A DNA stretch of 64,000 nucleotides from Ectobius pallidus. Taxonomy: Eukaryota > Arthropoda > Insecta > Blattodea > Ectobiidae. Below the pieces are notes generated by a model. It was not told the DNA's origin. It was given only the letters and a program-made list of their open reading frames with translations, and did not search any database. Of the stretch, positions 11,286 through 21,445 are shown piece after piece; positions within the stretch are counted from its first letter, which is position 1; every line of letters starts with the position of its first letter. Position numbers and translations under genes: made by a program. The stretch lies in the NCBI GenBank assembly GCA_964059195.1, contig CAXKWD010000005.1, forward strand, positions 143,741,686 through 143,805,685, given 5' to 3'.

Positions 11286-11580
11286 AGTACTGGCCAAATG
11301 ACCGTCTACTTTGGTGTATTAATTTACTATAGACTTTTCGAGAAATTTTAAGGTTTTAAGTGCTGGGAAGGTGTTTTACGCGTCCAGAACGCGAGGTCCG
11401 GTGCCCAGGCTTCCTCCTCTGCCCTAGCGGCTTCGTGGAGGAGTAGTCGAGCTTCTCGACAAGTATACACATATGAGAGCTTAGGCATTACTAGTAGGAC
11501 TACCTTAAAGAGCGAAGTTCTAGACCGGACAACATCTACCCATCCCACAGTCTAAAACAGTTGCGCGCCGACTACAGTGA
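11286..11580. other. Unclassified GC-rich block
   Basis: The sequence is CpG-rich compared with both flanks, with a 66-codon minus frame (11348-11548) I cannot assign. It may belong with the hairpin just upstream to one old repeat. Confidence 0.35.
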
Positions 11581-11599
11581 GTATCATTAGAAGTTCGCT

Positions 11600-12000
11600 T
11601 AAAAATAAAGCTTATTTGGAATTTATTAATTTTATTTATTCTAAAATAAAATAAATACATACATAATATACGAAGGCCTGAAACCCCGAAAGAGTAGGAA
11701 GTTCGTGCTCGGGGGCAGTTCCATGCTTATATTTACATGTGTTAAATTATTTAAATATAATCTTAACCGAAAATTACCTTAAAACTAAATAGACAAAATA
11801 ATGTGAAAAGATAAAAGCTGAGAATAAAGGCATGATTCAAATGATATAAAAATAATTATAATAATGAAAAATAAATTATTATGCAAGTAGTAGGTACCAG
11901 AATATAAAACCTATTTTTAAAGGGATGAAAATCTAAGTTATGTGAGATTTTGTAAATTTTAGATTTAAAGACTCCATAACTACATTAGGATAAAACTGGA
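11600..12000 (-). mobile_element. LINE 3'-UTR with CCCCGA...TCGGGG hairpin
   Basis: On the minus strand an AT-rich 3' UTR contains CCCCCGAGCACGAAC...TCTTTCGGGG (about 11684-11722), then TATGTATTTATTTTATTTTAG. The same layout, a CCCGAGCA...TCGGG hairpin followed by an AT-rich stretch with AATAAA-like sequence, occurs at 42455-42655 and 50347-50620. It is therefore probably the end of a retroelement whose coding part is lost. Confidence 0.5.
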
Positions 12001-12006
12001 TGTAAC

Positions 12007-12007
<1 letters not shown>

Positions 12008-12049
<42 letters not shown>
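12008..12049. repeat. (ATT)n microsatellite
   Basis: Fourteen near-perfect ATT triplets. Confidence 0.97.
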
Positions 12050-12050
<1 letters not shown>

Positions 12051-12479
12051 GGAGTGACATAGCTCTAGTTTACTACAACTGGAGATCTATTCTGTTCAAA
12101 ATATCTCATGCTATTTCTCAACTAATTGAGCGATTCTGCTTCACAGCAGGGCATGAAAGGTTGCCCGCATATTGTACGTGGTAAATTAGACGTCTTTGGT
12201 CGATTAGGGTCTATTGAATGTGTCAAATTGATTCCACGCTAATTATGCTAGTTCGTACTAATGGGTGGGTGTTTATTCTTCTACAAGTTAATCGTTCATT
12301 GATGCTGAAACACACAACGCTCCTAATTACCTGTTGGTAAAGTGGATTTATATTCTTTTGTTTTGTGTTTTTGCTGTATGTAAACATTATTTTATGACAA
12401 TAGTGTTTTTCATCCATTTCCCGTTCATGCTATCACACTGGAAGTTTGGCTTTGTCAGATGTTTCAAAGACTGACGTAC

Positions 12480-12720
12480 GTCATTAATCATTTAATGTAT
12501 CTTAAAATTCTTTCATATTATTTAGTGTGTCGTTTAATGTATCTTAAATAATTTAATGTGTTATGTTGTGTTCTTTTAATGTATTTTGTGTTATTTATTA
12601 TGTTATATTGTAACAACTAATGTACTATTAGTCCCTGGTGAAGTGGAAGAAAAGACCTTACGGTCTTAACTTTCTCCAGGTTAAATAAACTATTATTGTT
12701 GTTATTAATATTATTACGTC
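12480..12720 (+). mobile_element. LINE 3' end with polyadenylation-like signal and (ATT)n tail
   Basis: An AT-rich 3' UTR with repeated TTTAATGTAT units is followed by CCTGGTGAAGTGGAAG, a small hairpin around GACCTTACGGTC (12654-12665), CTCCAGGTTAAATAAAC and a (TATTATTGTTGTTATTA) tail. This arrangement is common at the 3' ends of insect LINEs. No coding sequence remains upstream. Confidence 0.5.
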
Positions 12721-13930
12721 CATCCATCCTCAGGGATCCCGAGCAGGGATACCGCTAAACTACACCTGGCTACAGACCTGAGAAGAATTTCACACCAGGA
12801 AAACCTCAAATCATACATCGTACCATGGATATGTTTCCACGAACATAAACATTAAGACCGTGAATCATAACTTAACGTTAATTGAAGTGAGTCATGCAAC
12901 TTTGTATAGGACGGTAAATTGTTTTTGTGTACTTTTATGTAATTGACGTTGCTTCATTTGATTGCATATAGGGTTTTCTCAATATAAGCGTACAGCAACA
13001 AGCGCCATGTGTTGTTTTATGGAACCTGTTCATTATCTGGCACATAATTCGATATTTTTACATCCTCTTTTATGGGAAGCTATATCCCATACTAGCGGAT
13101 AAAAAGAGCAGAAGACTGCTTCCCTTTAAAATACTAGCAATAAATAAATTTTAGTTTTGACAGGTTTCAAACTATATCTTTCCACCATGTTTTATGTGTG
13201 ATATGTTAGATTTGGTTAGAGCTAAAAGGAATTAAATCTTTTTCTTGTTTTTAGGATGGAATTTAAATATGGTAAAATATAAGCTCCATTGAAAAAAATC
13301 TGTATTAAACAATAATTACACACCTATAATAAAAATGTTAGATAATTTCTTTCAAAATTAAGGCTAGCAGTAATCGTGCATTCGCTCATGATACAGTATA
13401 TATTGACTGATGAAACTACCGTGTATGAGCGGATTATGAAAATGTTAAAATACAAAATATTCAATATAATAAGAAAATGATGTTAAAAAGCATGGAAGTA
13501 AAGAGGAAAGTAAAATAAAATTAATGTATACGGCATTGCTGAGAAATACTTAGGCTAAACATAATAGCAATCAAATAGCTGAATTATTGTCTTCCTTTGG
13601 ATCTCGAAAAAACCATAACATTTAGACAAGAAGGAAAATCTTGACCCAAAAGTAAAATTTTATAAATTATCCAAGAATCGAACATTCGTATTGCTTAGTA
13701 CAATTTTATTAGGATTTTTTTTCTCAAAACAGTTCTAGAACTTTAATTGAATTTTTATGGAAGAACTTATGTTTAGACCCAACATATCTCAAACTTTTTC
13801 TTGAAGAAATTATCTGAAGGGCAAATATGAGCTGTCTCTTTTCACTTGTAGGCTACAGCGACCTTACTTTGCCGTGAACTCAAATTTGAGTGACTGAAAA
13901 CGCAGTGGCTGCAGGGTGGCCACTTATAAG
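12721..13930. other. No gene recognised
   Basis: AT-rich sequence without recognisable genes or repeats. Confidence 0.55.
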
Positions 13931-13938
13931 TCGCAGTA

Positions 13939-14365
13939 CAGTGACGTACTGGGGTCCAGGGGTCTGGAACCCTCGAAATCAAAACCTAAAACTCTATTCA
14001 AGTTATTTAAGCTCTATTTTGTCAAATATTTAATTATTTTATCTAATAATAAAATACTGAACTTGTAAATGTAGGCCTATTATTTCTTCTATTCCATGTG
14101 CTATTTAACTTTTCTTATAAAAATAGGCTAATAAGTGTTATAACTTAGGTAACGATTTCTTGTTTAAGTTGACATTTCTTAAGTATAGTAAACAAATTTT
14201 CTAACCAGTTTTTCAGTGCTAAAATAGCGTAAAATGTGATTTTCATTAGTTCAATATTTAAGAATATTCTGGGGGTGATCCTCCAAGCCCTCCATTCTTG
14301 CGGGGTATGGAATACCCCCCGGCACTTTCGAACCTCCTAAACATTACTTTCTGACTACGCCATTG
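13939..14365. mobile_element. hAT-type MITE, diverged
   Basis: The ends CAGTGACGTACTGG and, inverted, CAATGGCGTAGTCAG are diverged copies of a CAGTGGCGTA-type terminal repeat. Octamers TCGCAGTA (13931-13938) and TTGCATTA (14366-14373) agree at 6 of 8 positions, as expected of an old hAT 8-bp duplication. At 427 bp with no coding capacity it would be non-autonomous. Three C-rich or G-rich runs lie near its ends. Confidence 0.6.
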
Positions 14366-14479
14366 TTGCATTAGGAGAGAAAAAGTAGCAATATAATGCT
14401 TAGGGAAAAGGAACAATGCCTGTATTCACATCAAATTGATTTCCTTCGCTGCATATGTGTTACAATGATCGGTAGGCTC

Positions 14480-14517
14480 TATATATATAGGCTATACATA
14501 TATATATATAATATATA
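14480..14517. repeat. (TA)n microsatellite
   Basis: Interrupted TA dinucleotide run. Confidence 0.9.
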
Positions 14518-15690
14518 AAACACAAAACAAAAACAAAAATTGTGTTTGAATTGTTATCCATTGGCCTTTATGGTTTGATTGGTAAGCTGTGTCTTAGGGC
14601 CACTTGTGTATTCAAGCAGCTTTATTTTTATAATAAATGATTTCTTCTTCTTCTCTTTTTTAATGAACTTTTAGTGCGTCACTCCGGGATGTTACACTCT
14701 TTTAATGCCATTACTGCTCCATATCTCCGTCTTTATTCATCGTAGATAGGTGGCAAGATTAGATTAATTTATTAACATGTTAATGACTGTTCAATGAACA
14801 GGAGATACTTTTTTATTCAAGTAGTTTTCTGTTGTCTTCAGTATCGGCGTACTCCCTTTAAGACTTCAGAAAAAATGTAGGTAGTACTACTGATAACCAA
14901 ATATGAGCCTTCAGACCTGTAGCTAAGTACACATTGGACAATGCATACGGCAACATTGGTTACTCACTGTACGTTTATCAGTAACAAAACGCAGAGTTGA
15001 CTTGGTTCCTTTTAGCACCAACCGATTCATTTGTTTGCAGGCAGTAATATTCCACACATAGTTTTTACGGCATCATGAAACCGTTCTTCCTGGTTTTGAA
15101 GCGTTAAAGTGTACTTAATTAAAACTGCCTAATTCACAACATTTCCTGCCTCGTTTGATGCAGTCGTTAAAGTTGATGTGTGTAAATGACGTTAAATTAC
15201 AGAATACGCAACTACACTTTTTGAAAGGCAACATACTCCACATACTGTAAGTTATAATGGGATCTGGAACCTTAAAATGTAAGTTGAATGAGTAAACATT
15301 AAGGAGGGCAGAGTACACTACTATAATAATGTCTTTAAGGAAAATACGTTTTATTGCAGAAGTCAGACTCATCGCATTTACAGTTGACAGGATCTTCTTT
15401 CACGGACGGACAAATAAGAGCAATAGGCTAATAATAGCAATAGCAGTAATAAATCTAGGAAACCTCTAAAAAATATATAAAATCCAGAAGAATTTGAATT
15501 AAGTCTTGCGTTTGTGCCATATTTGCAAGTAACATGGTAGCAAAAACAACATGAAAATCTCTAAGGGCATACCAGGGGGGTTATGAGGCTTACAACCCCG
15601 ATTATGTTAGGGATATTAATAAAAATAATTAATTTTTTGTTAAGAAGTTAGGTCAATTTAGAAAATTATTTTTCCTGTTTCCACCAGCAC
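14518..15690. other. No gene recognised
   Basis: AT-rich; the minus frame 15115-15372 (85 codons) has no recognisable motif. Confidence 0.5.
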
Positions 15691-15727
15691 CAGCTAAATA
15701 TCGTTCTCCACAATATATGGAGAATCA

Positions 15728-15865
15728 AAACGTTTTAAGAAGTACGACAGACCAGCAATTGGATTTGTCATGCTCAGTATCCACAGGAAGATTGATGTTA
15801 CGCCTAATGAAGTATTGGATAAACTTGCCATGACAGCTCGGCGATTAAAATTTAAACTTTGCTAA
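15728..15865 (+). pseudogene. hAT transposase C-terminal dimerisation region, fragment
   Basis: Forty-five codons end in a stop at 15863-15865. The block IGFVMLSIHRKIDVTPNEVL followed by DKLAMTARRLKF matches by eye the last part of the hAT dimerisation region in zinc-finger MYM-type / TTF-type hAT transposases, where a hydrophobic stretch, SIHR, two acidic positions and a closing RR(L/M) are conserved. Preceding frame-disrupted sequence (about 15650-15727) may be more of the gene. The zinc finger and RNase-H-like catalytic domain are absent, so this is a dead remnant. A domesticated hAT gene exon is the alternative, but the decayed surroundings argue against it. Confidence 0.6.
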
Positions 15866-16065
15866 TGTACACTTCTTTTTACTTATATGCTTTGATTTTG
15901 GTCTGTCGATTTTTCAAAACTAATAAAATTATGTCTCTTTCTTAAGTATTAACGTGAATTAGAATTCAGACTTTACTATTTTAAACTTTTTTTTTTACCA
16001 ATGTGTTTTGTTTTTATGCTATAGATTTTTAAAAACTAATAAAATTATATTTTTCTTATAGAAAA
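15866..16065 (+). repeat. Two diverged tandem copies (period about 120 bp)
   Basis: TTTTCAAAACTAATAAAATTATG near 15910 and TTTTTAAAAACTAATAAAATT near 16027 sit in similar contexts, with ATGCTTTGATTTT versus ATGTGTTTTGTTTTT before them. This indicates an old local duplication just after the hAT stop codon, possibly within the element's 3' UTR. Confidence 0.5.
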
Positions 16066-17930
16066 ATAATGTGTTATTTTCTTCCTTTAAATCAACACAA
16101 CAATAATAGATTATGTTTAATGTGTCGTAAACCATGCTTCTATGTGGACCGTCTACACCTAACCTCCTCACTTACCAATCTTAGTTATGTCTGTGAAGTC
16201 TTATTCAGAAAGGCTTAACTGACTTTGTCCATAAAATATTAATTTTAAAATGGGAGTGGTATAAACAAATAACGTAATGAACATAGTTGTATTATACATT
16301 ACTTTCAAATATTTCCAGAAATAATTAGTCTTTTCTAGGGATCATACAAAAAATAATATATCAGTATACTGTACATATTGATTCTCGATAGAATACTGTT
16401 TTCCGTATTCCCAGAAATAATAAATAAGGAATGTAGTGGGAAGGTCAATATTGCATCAGAGCACTAGGTATCGTTATCTGTCTTGACAAATCACCTCGTT
16501 TCGGTCGCGTGTTTAAGACACTAGCAGACTTGATGAGATACACGCAATGCAGCAGTAGGCCTACGGACTGCTAGTTTTGATAGCTGTATCAACAAGATAT
16601 AGCATTATCATTGCTGGCATTTGGTAATCATGTATTTACTAAATTACGGAAATCGTCAAATCCTTCTTCAAAGACTTCATTACGAATAAACAATATTACG
16701 CACTTAATATTCATAAAATGATTAGAACACATTATTCCCATAATATCAACATGTATGAATAGATAAGATTTTATAATTTCTTTCGGAATGCAGGTATGTA
16801 ATTATCAGTTCAAGATTTAGGTATTTCCATCGAAGTACAAGGAAAATAAAATCTAAGCCCACATTTCATTACATAATAAGGGTACTTTGGCCTGTAGCAT
16901 GGCAGTACTTTCCGAAGATAGTTCGGCGGTAAGTTCCGCCCATTTTGCAAACGGTTGTGCAAGTCTGCTCTAGCACATTAGGTAATTTGTAATATGTCTA
17001 CAGATTCTTGTACTAAACGGTGATATTTCGAGGCAAATATTAAGTACCGTAATAAAAACAAGGTAAAATTAGGAAAACATTATAACAATTTCTTTACTTT
17101 TAAATTCATTATGCCTTTTAAAGTAATTTTCTCCAAAATTCTATCTCACGGATATAGCACAAATAGGATCATTAGTTTAAAACTAATTTTAGCCTAATTC
17201 AAAAGATAATTATAAAAAATTGTTTAAAAAATACAATCGACAATCCTTACAAGTACTTTTACTCTTTGTACTTAAGGTTATGCAAATCGAACACCTGCGT
17301 AAAATTGCATTATCTTGTTACCATTAAAAACTGACCCAAATTTATTTCCTTCAAACATTGTCAAAATACAAAAAGAAACGCTATGTTTTGTTTTGCGGAA
17401 ACAAAATGCAAGACTACTACTGGGCAATTACATGATGTAAATATGGTTTAAAACTTCATAACACTCTTATTGCTGAGAATCCTGATTTTATAAAATATAG
17501 TGTCAACCAAATTAAGATAGAAGTTTAAAAACTATTTAATACTAATAACGAAATCTTATAATTTTTATGTCTATTTCTATTTCTAAATATATTTGTTTAA
17601 ATAAAAATAAATAAATAAAATATTTGTAAAGTGGAGCTCTGTTTTTTGTAATTCTGAACTTCCTATTGTAAAGTTATCTGGTAATTTTTTTAAACTGTTT
17701 CTAGTTATTTATATAATGTAAATTTATCTTATTGATAGACATAATTAAATACACGATCATTGCTCTTCTGGGGTGCTTTTGAAAGTACATATGTAAGATT
17801 TTATGATTGATAAAAATAAATTTTAAAGAAGTAGTAAAATTATAACGATAGGCACTTCCGATTGATTGATATTCCACATAATATTATACTGGCTCGGTCA
17901 CTGATTCATGAAATATAGTCATTAAAATTT
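16066..17930. other. No gene recognised
   Basis: Strongly AT-rich with small random frames; one TAGGCCTA at 16556. Confidence 0.55.
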
Positions 17931-17933
17931 ACT

Positions 17934-18292
17934 TACTTACTTACTTACTTACTCATTGCCAATAGGCAATTCCTCAGCAAGCTAAAGGGTTATTATCTAT
18001 TTTATGGAACCCGAAGGTTCATTGCCGCGCTTACCTGAGACCGCCATTCAACCCTATTCTGTGCTACCTCTATCCAGTCATCCTACTTCCTTTAAATCTA
18101 TTCTAATATTGTCCTCCCACCTACGTCTAGATCTTCCACGTGGTATTTCCCCTTCGGGTCTCCCAGTCAATACTTTTAAGATAATATATCTTTCCTCCCC
18201 CATGCACGCAACATGTCCAGCCCATTTCATCCTCCGTGATTTAATTACCCTCACTATATCCGGTGAAGAGTACAGGTCATGAAGCTCGACCG
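17934..18292 (-). mobile_element. LINE ORF2 C-terminal tail and 3' end (copy 2 of 5)
   Basis: On the minus strand it encodes LHDLYSSPDIVRVIKSRRMK, then WAGHVACMGEERYI, LKVLTGRPEGEIPRGRSRRR and WEDNIRIDLKEVG, then, after a frameshift, the AAMNLRV-like end. The 3' UTR ends at a (AAGT)n run, seen on the plus strand as (ACTT)n at 17936-17953. Homology fades beyond about 18292. The element is 5'-truncated and inactive. Confidence 0.85.
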
Positions 18293-18401
18293 TTATGCAA
18301 TATACAGGAACGGGAAAGCGCGATAACTCCTGGACTTTCTCCAATATCTTTCGGATTGACGTCGATTTCCTGCGTGAAATAATTACTCCTTTCCAAATAA
18401 G

Positions 18402-18893
18402 CAGTGATGGGAAGTAATTGAGTAAATGAAATCAGATTACAGTAACAATTCCTATTTTGGTCCCATTTACTTGTAATCAATACTTTAAAAAAATGTAATT
18501 TCTACTTGTAATTTACTTCTGCAAATAAAAGTGTAATTGTTACAATTTAGTAGTCGTTAGTATTAGTATCATTCTCGTTTTCTATTTCGTCATCACTACT
18601 GTTTTTGTAACTAATATCCAGATTAGAGTTAAAATTAACAAAAAGTTACTCAATGTTTCCGAAAATATTCTCATTGATATGTTTTTTGTTTGTTCATTAA
18701 TAATTTGGGCTTATGCCCCAAAAGAAACCAAAAACAAGTAATTTTTAGGTACTGCCATTTTGAAAAGTAATTGTAATTGTAATTTTACTGATTACTTGTT
18801 AAAAAGTAATTTGTATTTGTAATTGAGTAAAATGTTTCTCGGGTAATTGTAATTCAGGCCAATTACTTTATTTTTGTACTTTTCCCATCACTG
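18402..18893. mobile_element. hAT-type MITE with perfect 8-bp TSD
   Basis: The 492-bp element begins CAGTGATGGGAAGTAA and ends, inverted, CAGTGATGGGAAAAGTA. It is flanked on both sides by CAAATAAG (18394-18401 and 18894-18901), a perfect octamer duplication that is diagnostic of hAT insertion. The interior has no coding capacity but is filled with GTAATT/AATTAC repeats concentrated towards the ends, which may serve as transposase-binding sites. The ends resemble widespread hAT families starting CAGTGTTGGGAAGTAA (from memory). Confidence 0.9.
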
Positions 18894-18901
18894 CAAATAA
18901 G

Positions 18902-21050
18902 CCAGTATATTACTTTTCACTTGAGCACTTACACCCCAAAAATGAGCAACTTGGAATAGCTTTTAATTGCATGTTATACAAAGTAACAAAGTAAAGCACT
19001 TTCTTACATGAAATTCTACTATAAGAAAGCTTTAAGCAGTTTACAGGCACATAAACACTTATCTATGTTGTACAGACTTCTATAAAACTGCTATTTGTTC
19101 TTTATTGCACTTACGTGATAACGATGAACTTGACGATTATTCCACCATTCTAAGAAACCTCGCTTATTTTTAAACTCGGGAAATATATTGGCAATTTCAA
19201 GACAATGTAATGCGATCATTCATTCATGCTAGAAAAACACATTCGTGCATGTGATTTCAAGTTCATGATATTTCTCAGCATGTAAAAAATTCAATTCTCA
19301 TGTTGAAATAGACTATAACGTAATAAACTATACAGCGTGGCGTAGCCACAAGATTTTCTTATAAGTAACACCGCTACAAAAGCCTACACTGCTGAAGGCT
19401 TGACTTTATTTTAAAGTAGAAAAGATAATGATTCAGTGTTCAATATAAAAATATCGGAGATCGGAAGAGTTCGCGGAACCTGTAGCATCGCCATACTTGA
19501 AAAAGTAGGAGTGATCAGCATTTCTGCGATTTTCAGCATTCTTGTCTGTATATCACGGTCTCAATTAAGCCAAATCGGCTGCATGAAAATTAACAGAAAT
19601 TTATAATAGGATCTGGATTTTTAGGTGTTTATAAGCCCTGTATTAGTTTTTTAAATATATTAAAATTATTTTTTGTTTTTTTACCATTTTCACATACTTT
19701 TTTTTAAAGTTTCACTTTAATAATTGCAATAAACATTGAAACAAACTATATATTAATTATTACATTAATGTAAGTCCTTTGAAGTATTTTCATAAAAGTC
19801 GTGAATAAGTCAGAAGGTCATGACTATAACACGTGAAGGATTCAATAAAATTTATAAGCTTAATGTTACCCTAAGGTAGGCCTATATTGTATAGGAATTA
19901 AAAATATAACAAGAATGAAAACATAAGTAAATAATTAGAAACTGCAAATTTAGTGTAAACACTACTCACAAATGAAATTAAATAAAATATTATCGATTTT
20001 TCCATAGGTAAATATTTCGAATTTCATAAATATATAAGTGTTATGGAAACATTATTGGAAACAATTTTTTTCCATTCCTATGATTTTCTTTAAATCAATA
20101 ATTTTTCTGTGTCCCATAGAATCTCCCAAACGTTTTCTGCTGCATAAACGAATTATACATATATCATAAAACCTTGTTCAAAGGATACCTGATTTTTTAA
20201 TTGTTTATAAAATGTTTTTACCAACATTTTAAGTACCTCACTATCTGTAAATATTTCATAAATAAACCAATTCAAAAAGTGCTTTACAGTGTAGTCTATG
20301 TAATACATCTGTATGAACACATCTTGAAAAAGTCAAGTAATAATAGAGGATGAATACATAATGATCTAACAGTCGAAGGTCTCAAATATATTTTATTTAA
20401 ATTTCCTTCATATTTTAGTATAGTGATATTATAGCCTTTGAATCGGAACATAATATATTTGGCATTACGCCCTATCTAATGATTCCTAGAAAATTTATTC
20501 TCTTTGAATATTTACCTTTAACAAAAATTGCATTGAAGCAAGCAGTTTTAAATTTTAATAAGCGAGTTTCTTCGGAAAAGTTCACAGGTTAGCGTTGGAA
20601 ACCCGTAGTAGGTACCCCCGGAAATATGCAAGGCTCGTGAGAACAATCTGAGAACCAATTTTACACAGAAGTCACTCCGGTTGAGAAAAGAGCCGATACG
20701 GTTTGGAAAAATAAATAATGTATTTGATTATCAAGGTTATTATTATGTTTCCAAGTCAAAAAGCCTATGGTTATGGGTTGTTAAAATTCGCGGGAAATAG
20801 TTATAAAACTGCACGATAATGCCCACTGCATATGCATGCTCAGTATGAAGTCTCAATTTGTAATGCTAATTACCACAAATGGCATTGGTTTTTTATACAA
20901 AGTGTTTTTTCTTCACTGGCTGCATTACAATTGTATTAAAATACATAGTTCCAATATATATAATCAGGAAGTGTTTCTTCCGTCGTGGTGCAATATTAAA
21001 GACCTTGTACTTTTACAAGGGAGAATCAAATGAAAACTGCAATTAATTTT
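18902..21050. other. No gene recognised
   Basis: AT-rich; one TAGGCCTA at 19877. A CAGCGTGGCGTAGCC sequence near 19334 resembles a hAT end, but I could not pair it with a convincing partner. Small frames look random. Confidence 0.5.
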
Positions 21051-21055
21051 TTCCA

Positions 21056-21292
21056 CTATTTTACTGCAGGCAGAATGTTTGCTTGTACATAATTTTTCCA
21101 CATAGTCCCCTCCCAGTTCGATGCACTTAGGCCATCTGAGAGGAAGTGCTTCGATACCGCGTGAGAAAAATTATTTTGATTCGCACTGTAGCCACTCGTG
21201 CACCTCCGATTGGACGTCTTAATCAGACTTGAACTTCTACCCTCCAAGGTGCTCCTTTAATGGACCAAAGATGTGGAAGTCTGATGGTGCCA
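21056..21292 (-). pseudogene. Mariner transposase C-terminal part, inverted relative to its neighbour
   Basis: On the minus strand, in one frame broken by three stops, the sequence reads APSDFHIFGPLKEHLGG (about 21282-21236), stop, KFKSD, stop, DVQSEVHEWLQCESK, stop, FFSRGIEALPLRWPKCIEL and GGDYVEK (ending near 21080). This is the end of a mariner transposase, beginning at the residues that follow the conserved SPDL and including the third catalytic aspartate in PSDFH. The adjacent fragment 21295-21445 carries the preceding part of the protein on the opposite strand. Confidence 0.8.
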
Positions 21293-21294
21293 AA

Positions 21295-21445
21295 GCGAAG
21301 GGATTGCTGAGTGCAGGTGTTTTGCTTCAACATGATAATACCCGTCCTCATGTTGCTCGTGCAACCATGAAAACCATCGATGACGTTCGCTTTAAGTGCC
21401 TCCCACATCCGCTATAGCCTACTCTCCAGATTTGTCAATAGCAGT
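21295..21445 (+). pseudogene. Mariner transposase central part (second catalytic Asp)
   Basis: The plus strand encodes GLLSAGVLLQHDNTRPHVAR, then ATMKTIDDVRFKCLPHP, with a frameshift at about 21412 after which AYSPDLS follows. HDN contains the second catalytic aspartate of mariner transposases, and YSPDL normally leads straight into the third. Here the continuation is missing downstream and is found inverted just upstream (21056-21292). No terminal inverted repeats were identified. Confidence 0.8.

Noticed and set aside
12640..12690. Possible third hammerhead-like motif near CTGGTGAAG
   Set aside because: The core CTGANGA and GAAA are not both present at the right spacing.
19334..19400. CAGCGTGGCGTAGCC as the left end of a hAT element
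   Set aside because: The only candidate right end is too close and too diverged, and no octamer duplication was found.
19458..19469. AGATCGGAAGAG, identical to the start of a common sequencing adapter
   Set aside because: The match stops after 12 bases and the next bases differ from the adapter, so it is most likely chance.
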